A stretch of DNA of 64,000 nucleotides from contig DJQW01000001.1 of assembly GCA_002437665.1 (NCBI GenBank), positions 424,535 through 488,534 on the forward strand. The letters are read 5' to 3'. Made by a program: the position numbers and the translations under genes. The notes under the pieces are model-generated. The model was not told the DNA's origin. It saw only the letters and a list, made by a program, of their open reading frames with translations, and made no database searches. This stretch comes from Alphaproteobacteria bacterium UBA6376. GTDB taxonomy: Bacteria; Pseudomonadota; Alphaproteobacteria; Rs-D84. Of this stretch, positions 45,826-53,907 are shown piece after piece. Within the stretch, counting starts at the first letter, position 1. Each line of letters begins with the position of its first letter.

Positions 45826-46878
45826 TTACCCAAATACGCGTGCCAAATCGTTCCACATCGTCAGTATAAACAGGCCGGCAATCAACAACCATCCCGCGAT
45901 GATAACGTATTCCATCGCGCGCCCCTGCAATTTACGACGTGTAATCCCTTCGATTACCAGTATCAGCAAATACCCCCCGTCCAATACCGGCAACGGCAAC
46001 AGATTTATAACAGCCAAATTCACCGACAGCAAGGCAATAATAGACAGCAATGCAAATATTCCTGCCTCCATCGCTTTGCCCGAAACCTGTGCAATGGTAA
46101 TAAATGACCCCAGTTGCTTTGACGAACGTTCGCCCGTAATAATTTGTTTCAGCACCACCACCAAGGTCTTGGACTGGTAATACGTTTCGCGTGCCCCCGT
46201 CAGCAATCCGCCAAAGAACCCTTTCTTGCGCAATTCGGTCTTGCTGCCGTCGGCAATCAATCCCCAGCGTTCGGCGGGCGACAGTTCAACATTTACCAAT
46301 TTTTCGCCACGCACAACAATCACGTTTGCGTTGCGGTTCGACGCGATTTCTTTGGCAATAATCAGTTCGCCCCAGTTTGTGATTTTTTCGCCATCAATGC
46401 GAACAATGGTGTCCCCAGGTTTAATGCCCGCCTTGAATGCGACGGATTCCTGAATAACCTGACCGACAACGGGCAACTGAACATTCTTTGGATGGAACAT
46501 TGCAATCCCAGAATAAATAAACCACGCCAAAATAAAGTTCATGGTTACGCCGGCGGCAACAATTATAAACTGTTTCCACGCGGGCGCAGACAGGTAATGC
46601 CCCACCTTTTTATCGGCGGGCAATTCTGAGTATGCCTTGCGGTCAAACATCATTTCTTGGCCGTAAATGGAAACGAACCCGCCCAGTGGCAGGCATGCAA
46701 TCTGCCATTGTGTGCCGTGTCGGTCGTGCCACTTGATAATTGCCGGCCCAAATCCGATTGAAAATTTATCAACACGGACGCCGGATGCGCGTGCGGCAAA
46801 AAAGTGCCCCAATTCGTGAATAAACACGACCACGCCCAACACAACCATCAATGCAATCACAGCCACAATCGTATGCAT
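45826..46878 (-). CDS. rseP: Site-2 intramembrane protease RseP
   Basis: Zinc metalloprotease that cleaves membrane-embedded anti-sigma factors and leftover signal peptides. HELGH (21-25) lies in the first membrane helix, there is one PDZ domain (about 120-200; QESVAFKAGIKPGDTIVRI), and NLLPLPVLDGG near 290 gives the third zinc ligand. At 350 aa it is shorter than E. coli RseP (450) because there is only one PDZ domain, as is common in alphaproteobacteria. It is co-transcribed with cdsA and bamA. Confidence 0.95.
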   Translation of the reverse strand: MHTIVAVIALMVVLGVVVFIHELGHFFAARASGVRVDKFSIGFGPAIIKWHDRHGTQWQIACLPLGGFVSIYGQEMMFDRKAYSELPADKKVGHYLSAPAWKQFIIVAAGVTMNFILAWFIYSGIAMFHPKNVQLPVVGQVIQESVAFKAGIKPGDTIVRIDGEKITNWGELIIAKEIASNRNANVIVVRGEKLVNVELSPAERWGLIADGSKTELRKKGFFGGLLTGARETYYQSKTLVVVLKQIITGERSSKQLGSFITIAQVSGKAMEAGIFALLSIIALLSVNLAVINLLPLPVLDGGYLLILVIEGITRRKLQGRAMEYVIIAGWLLIAGLFILTMWNDLARVFG

Positions 46879-46911
46879 TACTTTCCGTTCCTTTACATTT
46901 ACAAATCTGTA

Positions 46912-47562
46912 TTACAACATAATCAACCAAATCAGGGGCAGGGCATAAATCCACCCATCGAACCGATCCAGCATTCCACCGTGCCCCGGCAAAATATGAC
47001 CAAAATCTTTGATGCCCATACGGCGTTTTACCCAACTGGCGGTCAGGTCACCATATTGGCTCAGTAACGCGATACTAATCCCAATCCACATCAGTTGTGG
47101 CATAAAAGTATCAGTCCCCAACAGCCCATACAGCAACGCCATAGCCGTGCCGCATATAATGCCGGCAATCTGGCCCGCCCATGTCTTGTTCGCGGACAGG
47201 CGTTCCCACATCTTGTCCCCGCCCAACATACGGCCAAAGAACCATGCACCAATGTCCGCACCACTGATTGTCAACAACAGCAACAGAATAATCCATGGAC
47301 GCGTTGCCACGGTGTTTATCGCCGCCAACATCACAAATAACCATGCCAAGAATCCGCCATATACCAGCCAGTTTTTATTCTGGCACAACTGTTCTTGTGG
47401 CACATGACGAATTGCCATAATCATTTCCAGAATCATACCCAGTACGACCAGAATCCCCAGATAACGTACCGCATGAAATCCATAGTGTTCCGCCACTGCG
47501 GCCGCAACGGCCACCGTCGCCATAATTGCGCCAACAATGACTCTCTGTGATGTGTTTGACAT
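46912..47562 (-). CDS. cdsA: Phosphatidate cytidylyltransferase
   Basis: Integral membrane enzyme making CDP-diacylglycerol, the precursor of all phospholipid headgroups. About six hydrophobic helices are visible. The family signature near the C-terminus is S-Q-Y-G-D-L-x-x-S-W-V-K-R, with GIKDFGHILPGHGGMLDRFD carrying the conserved catalytic Asp residues. At 216 aa it is at the short end for the family. Gap to rseP is 33 bases; dxr, which often lies here, is absent. Confidence 0.94.
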   Translation of the reverse strand: MSNTSQRVIVGAIMATVAVAAAVAEHYGFHAVRYLGILVVLGMILEMIMAIRHVPQEQLCQNKNWLVYGGFLAWLFVMLAAINTVATRPWIILLLLLTISGADIGAWFFGRMLGGDKMWERLSANKTWAGQIAGIICGTAMALLYGLLGTDTFMPQLMWIGISIALLSQYGDLTASWVKRRMGIKDFGHILPGHGGMLDRFDGWIYALPLIWLIML

Positions 47563-47571
47563 GTCAAAACC

Positions 47572-48333
47572 TTATTTTTGTTTACCGGAATAATTCGCCT
47601 TTTTGCCGCCACCAAATCTGCGGTCACGACGCGCGTATTCGTCCAATGTGCGCTGCCACATCCGTTCGTCTTTGACCAAATCAGGCCAGTGTTCAGGAAC
47701 GAACATCAGTTCGGCATACGCCAATTTCCACAGCAAGAAATTAGAGATTCTAAATTCATTGCTGGTGCGAACCATCAAATCAACCGGCAATAAATCGCCT
47801 GTGTCCAAGAATGTTTCAAACGTTTCGCGTGTAACCGGTTCGCCGGCGGCAACCGCGGCATTTACCGCGTCAATAATTTCGCCCTGACCACCATAGTTCA
47901 GCGCAAACACAACCGTACCACCGGTGTTTTCAGCCGATGTTTCTTCCAGTTTATCGCACATATGTGCCAAACGTTTTGGCAAACGGTCACGCGAACCAAC
48001 CACGCGATAGCGCAAATTCTTTTCCAACGCGTGCTTCATATTTTTCTTTAATTCTGTATAGAACAAGTCCATCAGATAATCCACTTCTTCCTTGGAACGA
48101 TTCCAGTTTTCGGTGGAAAATATAAAGAACGTCACCGTGGACACACCACGCGCGATGTACCAATCAACCAGATTTTCAAAGTTTGCAATTCCGGCCTTGT
48201 GTCCCATCAACGGGGGCAGACCGCGGGCCTCGGCCCAGCGGCGATTACCGTCGCAGATAAATGCGATATGTTGTGGTACGCGCACAGGCGCGCTGGCGAC
48301 GTCATTTACTTTCTTTTTGAATATTCTAAACAT
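47572..48333 (-). CDS. uppS: Isoprenyl transferase (undecaprenyl diphosphate synthase)
   Basis: Makes the C55 lipid carrier for peptidoglycan and glycans. The signature HIAFICDGNRRWAEARGLPP has the catalytic Asp, with Cys where most family members have Met (MDGN). FFIFSTENWNRS near 85 and VDLMVRTSNEFRISNFLLW near 190 bind substrate. I placed the start at ATG 48333, giving 253 aa, normal for the family; longer extensions upstream do not look like UppS. It precedes cdsA by 9 bases. Confidence 0.95.
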   Translation of the reverse strand: MFRIFKKKVNDVASAPVRVPQHIAFICDGNRRWAEARGLPPLMGHKAGIANFENLVDWYIARGVSTVTFFIFSTENWNRSKEEVDYLMDLFYTELKKNMKHALEKNLRYRVVGSRDRLPKRLAHMCDKLEETSAENTGGTVVFALNYGGQGEIIDAVNAAVAAGEPVTRETFETFLDTGDLLPVDLMVRTSNEFRISNFLLWKLAYAELMFVPEHWPDLVKDERMWQRTLDEYARRDRRFGGGKKANYSGKQK

Positions 48334-48391
48334 TTCTAAATCCAATATGCTGTGGGTGATAATTTGCGTGACAGATGGCCAATAAACCCCA

Positions 48392-48952
48392 TTAGACGGA
48401 CATAATGTCGGCTTCTTTCTGTTTGGCCTGTGCATCAACCTGTGATGCGCGCAGTTCAAACACTTTCTGCAAATCATCTTCGAATTTGCGCTGGTCATCT
48501 TCGGAAATTTCCTTGTCGGTGACGGCGCGTTTGATTTTGCCCATTGCATCTTGGCGAATGTTACGCATAGAAATCTTGGCTTCTTCGGCGTATTTACCTG
48601 CAACCTTGGTCAGTTCGCGACGGCGTTCTTCGGTCAGTGGTGGCAGGTTCAGGCGAATAACACCGCCCGCGGTGTTTGGATTCAGACCCAAACCAGAATC
48701 ACGAATTGCCTTTTCAACCGCGCCCGCGTTGTTGATGTCCCAAACGGTGACACTCAACGTCTGGTTATCTGGGGTGGCAACGGTCGCAACCTGATTCAAT
48801 GGCATGTCAGAACCATAAACCGGCACGCGTACACCGTCCAACAGGTGCACAGACGCGCGTCCCGTACGCAGACCGGCGTATTCGCCCGCCAAAACGTCCA
48901 GAGTTTGCTGGGTTTTTTGTTCAACTTCGGCTTTCAATGCTTGATAATCCAT
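48392..48952 (-). CDS. frr: Ribosome recycling factor
   Basis: Splits post-termination ribosomes with EF-G. All-helical domain I plus a small beta domain: LRTGRASVHLLDGVRVPVYG near 28, NLPPLTEERRRELTKVAGKY near 100, and a basic helix RNIRQDAMGKIKR near 128. At 186 aa it is exactly the family length. Start 48952 has a GGAGATTTT site; a longer N-terminus is not needed. It heads the envelope block; pyrH and tsf, usually upstream, are absent. Confidence 0.96.
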   Translation of the reverse strand: MDYQALKAEVEQKTQQTLDVLAGEYAGLRTGRASVHLLDGVRVPVYGSDMPLNQVATVATPDNQTLSVTVWDINNAGAVEKAIRDSGLGLNPNTAGGVIRLNLPPLTEERRRELTKVAGKYAEEAKISMRNIRQDAMGKIKRAVTDKEISEDDQRKFEDDLQKVFELRASQVDAQAKQKEADIMSV

Positions 48953-49034
48953 ATTAAAATCTCCTTCTTGTGTAAAAAGGTTAGCAAATTGATTTGACAT
49001 TTGGCAAGAAGAAATATAGAATATGTCGTCGCAA

Positions 49035-49110
49035 GGGGTTGTAGCTCAGTTGGTAGAGCACTTGCATGGCATGCAAGGGGTCGTCGGTTCGAGTCCGATC
49101 AGCTCCACCA
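49035..49110 (+). tRNA. tRNA-Ala (anticodon GGC)
   Basis: 76 nt with encoded CCA. Acceptor GGGGTTG/CAGCTCC, anticodon stem-loop CTTGC-ATGGCAT-GCAAG, T-arm TCGGTTCGAGTCCGA. The identity base pair G3-U70 is present. Confidence 0.96.
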
Positions 49111-49114
49111 GTAT

Positions 49115-49192
49115 GGCGGATGTAGCTCAGTTGGTTAGAGCACTGGTTTGTGGTACCAGGTGTCGCCGGTTCGAATCCGGTTATCCGCCCCA
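49115..49192 (+). tRNA. tRNA-His (anticodon GUG)
   Basis: 78 nt with the extra 5' G(-1) opposite C73 and encoded CCA. Anticodon stem-loop CTGGT-TTGTGGT-ACCAG and GCCGGTTCGAATCCGGT T-arm are canonical. It follows tRNA-Ala by 4 bases. Confidence 0.95.
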
Positions 49193-49234
49193 TTATTAAA
49201 AATGCCCACCTGAACGGTGGGCATTTTTAATAAT
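49193..49234. terminator. Terminator of the tRNA-Ala/tRNA-His unit
   Basis: Long palindromic stem around AAAATGCCCACC-TGAAC-GGTGGGCATTTTT, with T-run. Confidence 0.85.
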
Positions 49235-49237
49235 CTT

Positions 49238-49261
49238 GGGCGGGTCGGATTCGAACCGGCG
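49238..49261 (-). repeat. Inverted fragment of the tRNA-His T-arm and 3' end
   Basis: Read on the minus strand this is CGCCGGTTCGAATCCG followed by ACCCGCCC, a near copy of the tRNA-His T-arm and acceptor 3' strand. A second T-arm-like GGTTCGAATCC lies near 49420-49430. No complete tRNA can be folded. Confidence 0.55.
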
Positions 49262-49344
49262 AGTAAAGCCGTTCGAACCGCCGCAAAAAGGCGGAAACAC
49301 GCCGGTCGCCCATCGGGCGATTTTGCAAGGTGGCGAAGCAATAA

Positions 49345-49360
49345 GGTTATCCGCCCCATT
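49345..49360 (+). repeat. Direct copy of the tRNA-His 3' end
   Basis: GGTTATCCGCCCCATT repeats the last bases of tRNA-His plus the downstream ATT, 165 bp away in the same orientation. The 150 bp between hold only tRNA fragments and GC-rich hairpins. Confidence 0.6.
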
Positions 49361-49361
49361 T

Positions 49362-49989
49362 TAACAAAAAACGTCAACCGGAGGGTTGGCGTTTTTTGTT
49401 AAACCGGTCGTCTATTCACCGGATTCGAACCGAGGTTCGCTTACGAGTAAGCGTTAGATTCTAGAAACATTGTCATTGCGAGCAAGCGTAGCGACGCGCG
49501 GCAATCCAGTAAATAAAGCCGCGCCAATGGCGCACATTTTAATTCACTGGATTGCTTCGTCATTTCATTCCTCGCAATGACAGAGATTCTAGCACCATTG
49601 TCATTCCTGCCTTTGAACGCCCGCAAAATCGTAAGATTTTGTGGGCGATTCCATGGAGGAGTACCGCGTAGCGGGGAGGTGGTCTTGTGTAATATATAAT
49701 TACGGGCTCTCTTGACCACCCCGTCCTGCGGACACCCCTCCAATGGAGGGGAATGCAGTACGTTCTAGCACGTGTGTCGCCTGCGGGTTGCGTTCCCGCC
49801 ACTATCTTTTTTCTTGGCTCTACTAGCACCCTTGTCATTGCGAGCGCAGCGCGGCAATCCAGTCAGTAGAGCGCGCCATCGGCGCACTTGTTTATTTACT
49901 GGATTGCTTCGTCATTTCATTCCTCGCAATGACAATGTTTCTGGGACTTAGTACGTTCTAAAAACACTGTCTATCTATTATCTATGCTC
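49362..49989. repeat. Repeat-rich stretch without genes
   Basis: Begins with a terminator-like AACGTCAACC-GGAGG-GTTGGCGTT hairpin (about 49369-49396). Four ACTGGATTGC-family palindromic units follow (about 49471-49512 inverted, 49544-49582, 49831-49866 inverted, 49898-49935). A CCCGCAAAATC/GATTTTGTGGG hairpin lies near 49620-49645. Similar units occur near 10.8, 20.3 and 21.4-21.7 kb. No gene is credible here. Confidence 0.65.
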
Positions 49990-50023
49990 TAAAAAATTCC
50001 GCCCCAAACGGGGCGGGATTTTT
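49990..50023 (-). terminator. Terminator of the RNase E/G gene
   Basis: AAATTCCGCCCC-AAAC-GGGGCGGGATTT stem with A6 on the left, touching the stop codon. Confidence 0.85.
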
Positions 50024-51816
50024 TAACCAATCAATTTCTGCCAGAATGTGGCCTTCTTTTGTTGTTTCTTGCGTTTGCGACGCGGGGCATTCATGGTCGT
50101 CTTTTTTGCGTCCATATGCTGGGCATCTTTCTTTTTCGCATCGGTTGACGGTGCGTACGCGTCCAACAAATCTTCGGTCTTGTTGGATTCTGGGGCAACA
50201 CGCTGAATAGAATACTGGTCAATGTTCATCATGCTGTCGTCGCCAACAATAACGATTTCTGTTTCAAATTCAGATTCCATTGATGCCAGTTCCGCGCGCT
50301 TGTGATTCAACAGGTAAATCGCAACGTCGCTGGGGACGGTCATAATGATTTTCTGGGCACTTTTTGCCAGCAGTTTTTCCTGCAAATGGCGGAACATAAT
50401 CAGTGCCGCGGTCTGGATTGATGGTACGACGCCCGCGCCCAAACAGTGTGGACACTGGACATACGATGTTTCAATGAAACTGCTGCGCAGACGCTGGCGC
50501 GACAGCATCAATACGCCGAACGTATTGATTTTCGCAACCTGTGTGCGGGCGCGGTCGCGTTTCATAACCTCGCGCATTTTCATTTCCAATTTGCGGTTGT
50601 TGCGTTCTTCTTCCATATCGATAAAGTCAATCGCAACAATCCCCGCCAAATCACGCAGACGCAGTTGCAATGCGATTTCTTCGGCGGCCTCTAAATTAGT
50701 ATTCAGGGCGGTTTGTTCGATATCTTTTTCTTTTATCGCGCGGGACGAATTGACGTCGATTGTAACCATTGCTTCGGTCTGGTTGATAACCAGTGACCCG
50801 CCCGATGGCAACTGAACATATGGGCCATGCAACCCTTCCAGTTGTTTTTCAACGCCGGCCTTGACCATCAATGGAACGGCGGCGTCTTTGTATTGAACCA
50901 ACTGTTTGCGTGGCGCGCGGCCATACATTTGCTGGAAATACGTTTTGGCGGCTTCATATGCCTCGTCCCCTTGGATAACCAGAACATCGTCCTTGTCCGC
51001 CAAGAAATCGCGAACAACACGACGCAACAGGGAATCTTCGGTGTGAATGGTAACGGGGGCGACCGATTCCAATGTTGTCTTGCGGATTTCATTCCACAGA
51101 TTTACCAAGTAATCATAGTCCGCCGCGATAGATGTCGCGTCCGCACCCATTGCCGCGGTGCGCAGAACAACGGTCATGCCCTTTGGGATTTTCAGGCCGT
51201 GCAGGATTTCACGCAAACGTGCGCGTTCGGTTTTGTCAGAAATTTTCTTGGAAATTCCATAACTGTTACGCTTGCGCGAATTAGGCATCAGAACCGCGAA
51301 ACGACCCGCCAATGACAGATATGTTGTCATGGACGCGCCTTTCTGGCCACGTTCTTCCTTGACACCTTGAATCAGCAAAATTTGCTTTGGTTTAATAACG
51401 TCCTGAATCTTGAACTCACGCGCGCGTTTAACAAATTCCTTGTTATCTTCGCCGGCACTGTGGTCGTCGTATTCGGCAACCTCATCATTTTCGTCATCTG
51501 GGTCATCGTCGTCATCAACGATATTGGCATGTGCCAATTCCAACAGTTTCTTTTTCTGTTCAGGCGATACCTGATAATAATCTGGGTGAATTTCAGAAAA
51601 CGGTAAAAATCCATTCTTGCCCGTGCCATAGTCCACGAATGCCGCCTGTAATGACGGTTCGACACGTATAACCTTGGCCAAATAGATATTACCCTTTATC
51701 TGGGGTTTTGTTGTTGTTTCAACATCAAAATCAGAAACACGGTTTGTGGCAGAATCCACCACTACCACGCGTGTTTCCTCTGGGTGGACAGCGTCCACAT
51801 AAATCTTTTTTGACAT
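50023..51816 (-). CDS. rne: Ribonuclease E/G family endoribonuclease (597 aa)
   Basis: 5'-end-dependent endonuclease for mRNA decay and rRNA/tRNA maturation. The S1 domain (about 35-140) is interrupted by an acidic insertion (DDDDPDDENDEVAEYDDHSA). The catalytic region has VAIDFIDMEEERNNRKLE with the two metal-binding Asp. The zinc-link YVQCPHCLGAGVVP near 445 dimerises the enzyme. The short basic tail (RRKRKKQQKKATF) replaces the long RNase E scaffold, so it is intermediate between RNase G and E. A 5' leader of about 110 nt (51817-51925) with a GGGACG-CCCC hairpin might allow autoregulation. Confidence 0.92.
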   Translation of the reverse strand: MSKKIYVDAVHPEETRVVVVDSATNRVSDFDVETTTKPQIKGNIYLAKVIRVEPSLQAAFVDYGTGKNGFLPFSEIHPDYYQVSPEQKKKLLELAHANIVDDDDDPDDENDEVAEYDDHSAGEDNKEFVKRAREFKIQDVIKPKQILLIQGVKEERGQKGASMTTYLSLAGRFAVLMPNSRKRNSYGISKKISDKTERARLREILHGLKIPKGMTVVLRTAAMGADATSIAADYDYLVNLWNEIRKTTLESVAPVTIHTEDSLLRRVVRDFLADKDDVLVIQGDEAYEAAKTYFQQMYGRAPRKQLVQYKDAAVPLMVKAGVEKQLEGLHGPYVQLPSGGSLVINQTEAMVTIDVNSSRAIKEKDIEQTALNTNLEAAEEIALQLRLRDLAGIVAIDFIDMEEERNNRKLEMKMREVMKRDRARTQVAKINTFGVLMLSRQRLRSSFIETSYVQCPHCLGAGVVPSIQTAALIMFRHLQEKLLAKSAQKIIMTVPSDVAIYLLNHKRAELASMESEFETEIVIVGDDSMMNIDQYSIQRVAPESNKTEDLLDAYAPSTDAKKKDAQHMDAKKTTMNAPRRKRKKQQKKATFWQKLIG

Positions 51817-52022
51817 TTAATAATCCTTTTGTTGCGGGTTCGTATGCAACGGATACAGACCGTCCCTGTGGGGCGTCCCAGCCCATGCCAAGGGAAAGCA
51901 CCATGTAAACAAATGGCGCGCAACAGAATGTATAAAATAGTGATAATACAAACACTTCATATACCCCATTGTCATACGACAGGTATCAGCATAACATGCA
52001 CACCCCCCGTATGGCAAGGCAT

Positions 52023-53051
52023 TTATTTTTTCGTGTGTTTGATATTTTTTATTTTCGCAGGAATCTGGGAAATTTTCTCGCGCGCTTCGTTTGCCCAACG
52101 TTTCATGCGTGCGCGCAACCAGCGTTCATATATAAAGAACAGTCCCCCAACACCAATCAGCGGCAAAACATAGTAAATAATTCTGTACGCCAACAGTGCC
52201 CCGAAAATGTTCGCCTTGTCAATTCCGTCGGGCAATGCCAACAGAAAGACGCTTTCGAATACCCCGATGCCCCCTGGAACTTGGCTGAACACACCGGTGG
52301 TTTGGGCAATAACGAACAGGCCGATATATGTCCCAAACGGAATGTCCACAAACGGAATCAGGCAGAAATACAGTACCAAACCGGCCAGAACACTGTCGGT
52401 GATGCCCAACAGCATCTGCAACCACGCCATCTGGGTCGATGGGATTTGGAACTTTAATTGTCCGATTTTGATGTGTTTGCCGTGGAACAGCACGGTCATC
52501 GCGAAATATGCCATCAATGCCGCCGCACAGAACACAAACAACGCATTCAGACCGACTGATGCCCCCGTCGACGAATTTAATATATCGTGCGGAACCAGAA
52601 AATAACCAATCAGCACAATCGCCGCACAGCCCAAGAAATACGTAAATCCTGAAATCGTCAGCATTTTCACAATATCACTGCCGTGAATGCGCCACCGCGT
52701 GTACAGGCGATATCTGATTGCGCCACCGCTGACTACCGCGTGACCGGCATTATTGCTGATTGCGAACCCCAGCATACCCGCCAGCATCCATTTCCACCAT
52801 ACAACCTTTTTATTTTCGCCGACATAATTCAATGCCAGATAATCGTACAGCGACAATGCCAAATACCCCGCAAAGCACGCACAGCACGCCCCAATCAGGT
52901 TTGCCAGCGGAATTGCCGCGATTGCGTGAATAATGTCATAAAATGTATAATTACGTAATTGCCACCACAACATGGTTGCGGCCAAAACGAAAAAGAATAT
53001 GCCCGAATAACTGATAACTTTTTTAATCAGGCGTTTTGTCTGTGCTGACAT
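52023..53051 (-). CDS. YbhN/LPG-synthase-like membrane protein (UPF0104, 342 aa)
   Basis: About eight hydrophobic helices, with family patterns ISNNAGHAVVSGGAIRYRLY near 95 and VFSQVPGGIGVFESVFLLAL near 240 (the P-G-G-I/L-G-x-x-E signature of the AglD/YbhN/MprF transmembrane domain). MprF-type proteins flip or synthesise aminoacyl-phospholipids; the catalytic soluble domain is absent here, so a lipid or glycolipid transport role is more likely. ATG 53051 follows AAAGGA. Cationic C-terminus. Confidence 0.85.
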   Translation of the reverse strand: MSAQTKRLIKKVISYSGIFFFVLAATMLWWQLRNYTFYDIIHAIAAIPLANLIGACCACFAGYLALSLYDYLALNYVGENKKVVWWKWMLAGMLGFAISNNAGHAVVSGGAIRYRLYTRWRIHGSDIVKMLTISGFTYFLGCAAIVLIGYFLVPHDILNSSTGASVGLNALFVFCAAALMAYFAMTVLFHGKHIKIGQLKFQIPSTQMAWLQMLLGITDSVLAGLVLYFCLIPFVDIPFGTYIGLFVIAQTTGVFSQVPGGIGVFESVFLLALPDGIDKANIFGALLAYRIIYYVLPLIGVGGLFFIYERWLRARMKRWANEAREKISQIPAKIKNIKHTKK

Positions 53052-53121
53052 ATAAATCAAATCCTTTCTGATGATTGCACAGCATAACAGTATGAATAAA
53101 AAAATGCAAACGTAAAAAAAA

Positions 53122-53149
53122 TTGCAATAATCCTGTGGTAATATATACT
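53122..53149 (+). promoter_or_regulatory. Promoter of rph
   Basis: TTGCAA (53122-53127), 16-base spacer, TATACT (53144-53149), 33 bases before the rph ATG with its GGGGGA site. Confidence 0.6.
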
Positions 53150-53182
53150 TATTATATACATTTTAATATATGGGGGAATAAT

Positions 53183-53899
53183 ATGATGCGTCCATCAATG
53201 CGCCAGCCAAATCAAATGCGTCCGGTTTCCATGGAAACAGGCGTAAACAAGTGGGCCGAGGGCTCGTGCCTGATAAAAATGGGTGGAACGCAGGTTCTGT
53301 GTACCGCATCGGTTGATTTGAACCAGCCATTGTGGAAACGCATTCAAAATAAAACCGGCGGTTGGGTTACGGCGGAATATTCCATGTTGCCGCGCGCATG
53401 TGGCACGCGCAAGGGGCGTGATGCAATTATGAAAGATCACCGCAGTGCTGAAATTTCCCGCCTGATTGGGCGCGCATTGCGCAGTGTGGTTGATATGGAC
53501 GCATTGGGGCGTCATACGATTACAATCGATTGCGATGTGATTCAGGCCGATGGTGGCACGCGTTGCGCATCAATTACGGGCGGTTTTGTCGCGTTGATGT
53601 TGGCGGTGCGCTGGCTGATGCAGAATGGCCGCATATCCCAGAATCCCGTGCGGGAACACGTTGCCGCGGTTTCCGCCGGTCTGTGGAATGGTGAATTGGT
53701 CTTGGATTTAGATTATGACGAAGATTGCGCCGCCGAATTGGACTCTAACTTTGTTGTGTCTGAATCAGGACGCTTTGTTGAAATTCAGGCAACCGGTGAA
53801 CAGCACCCATTTGACGCGGCGCAAATTTCCAAACTGATGGAAATGGCGGGTGCGGGATGTCAGAAACTGATTGATTTGCAAAAACAGGTTTTGGAATAA
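53183..53899 (+). CDS. rph: Ribonuclease PH
   Basis: Phosphorolytic 3'-5' exoribonuclease that trims tRNA 3' ends. MRPSMRQPNQMRPV start, GSCLIKMGGTQVLCTASVD near 27, the RNA-binding EYSMLPRACGTRKGRD near 70, SRLIGRALRSVVD near 93, and CDVIQADGGTRCASITGGF near 120 with active-site Asp residues. At 238 aa it is normal. It leads a three-gene run with recG and the BepA-like gene. Confidence 0.96.
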   Translation: MMRPSMRQPNQMRPVSMETGVNKWAEGSCLIKMGGTQVLCTASVDLNQPLWKRIQNKTGGWVTAEYSMLPRACGTRKGRDAIMKDHRSAEISRLIGRALRSVVDMDALGRHTITIDCDVIQADGGTRCASITGGFVALMLAVRWLMQNGRISQNPVREHVAAVSAGLWNGELVLDLDYDEDCAAELDSNFVVSESGRFVEIQATGEQHPFDAAQISKLMEMAGAGCQKLIDLQKQVLE

Positions 53900-53907
53900 A
53901 TCGGCAA

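Noticed and set aside
49238..49361. Additional tRNA gene downstream of tRNA-His
   Set aside because: Only T-arm and 3'-end fragments in both orientations; no foldable cloverleaf.
51817..52022. Small gene between rne and the YbhN-like gene
   Set aside because: Both strands give only short frames without ribosome sites; it is better read as the RNase E/G leader.
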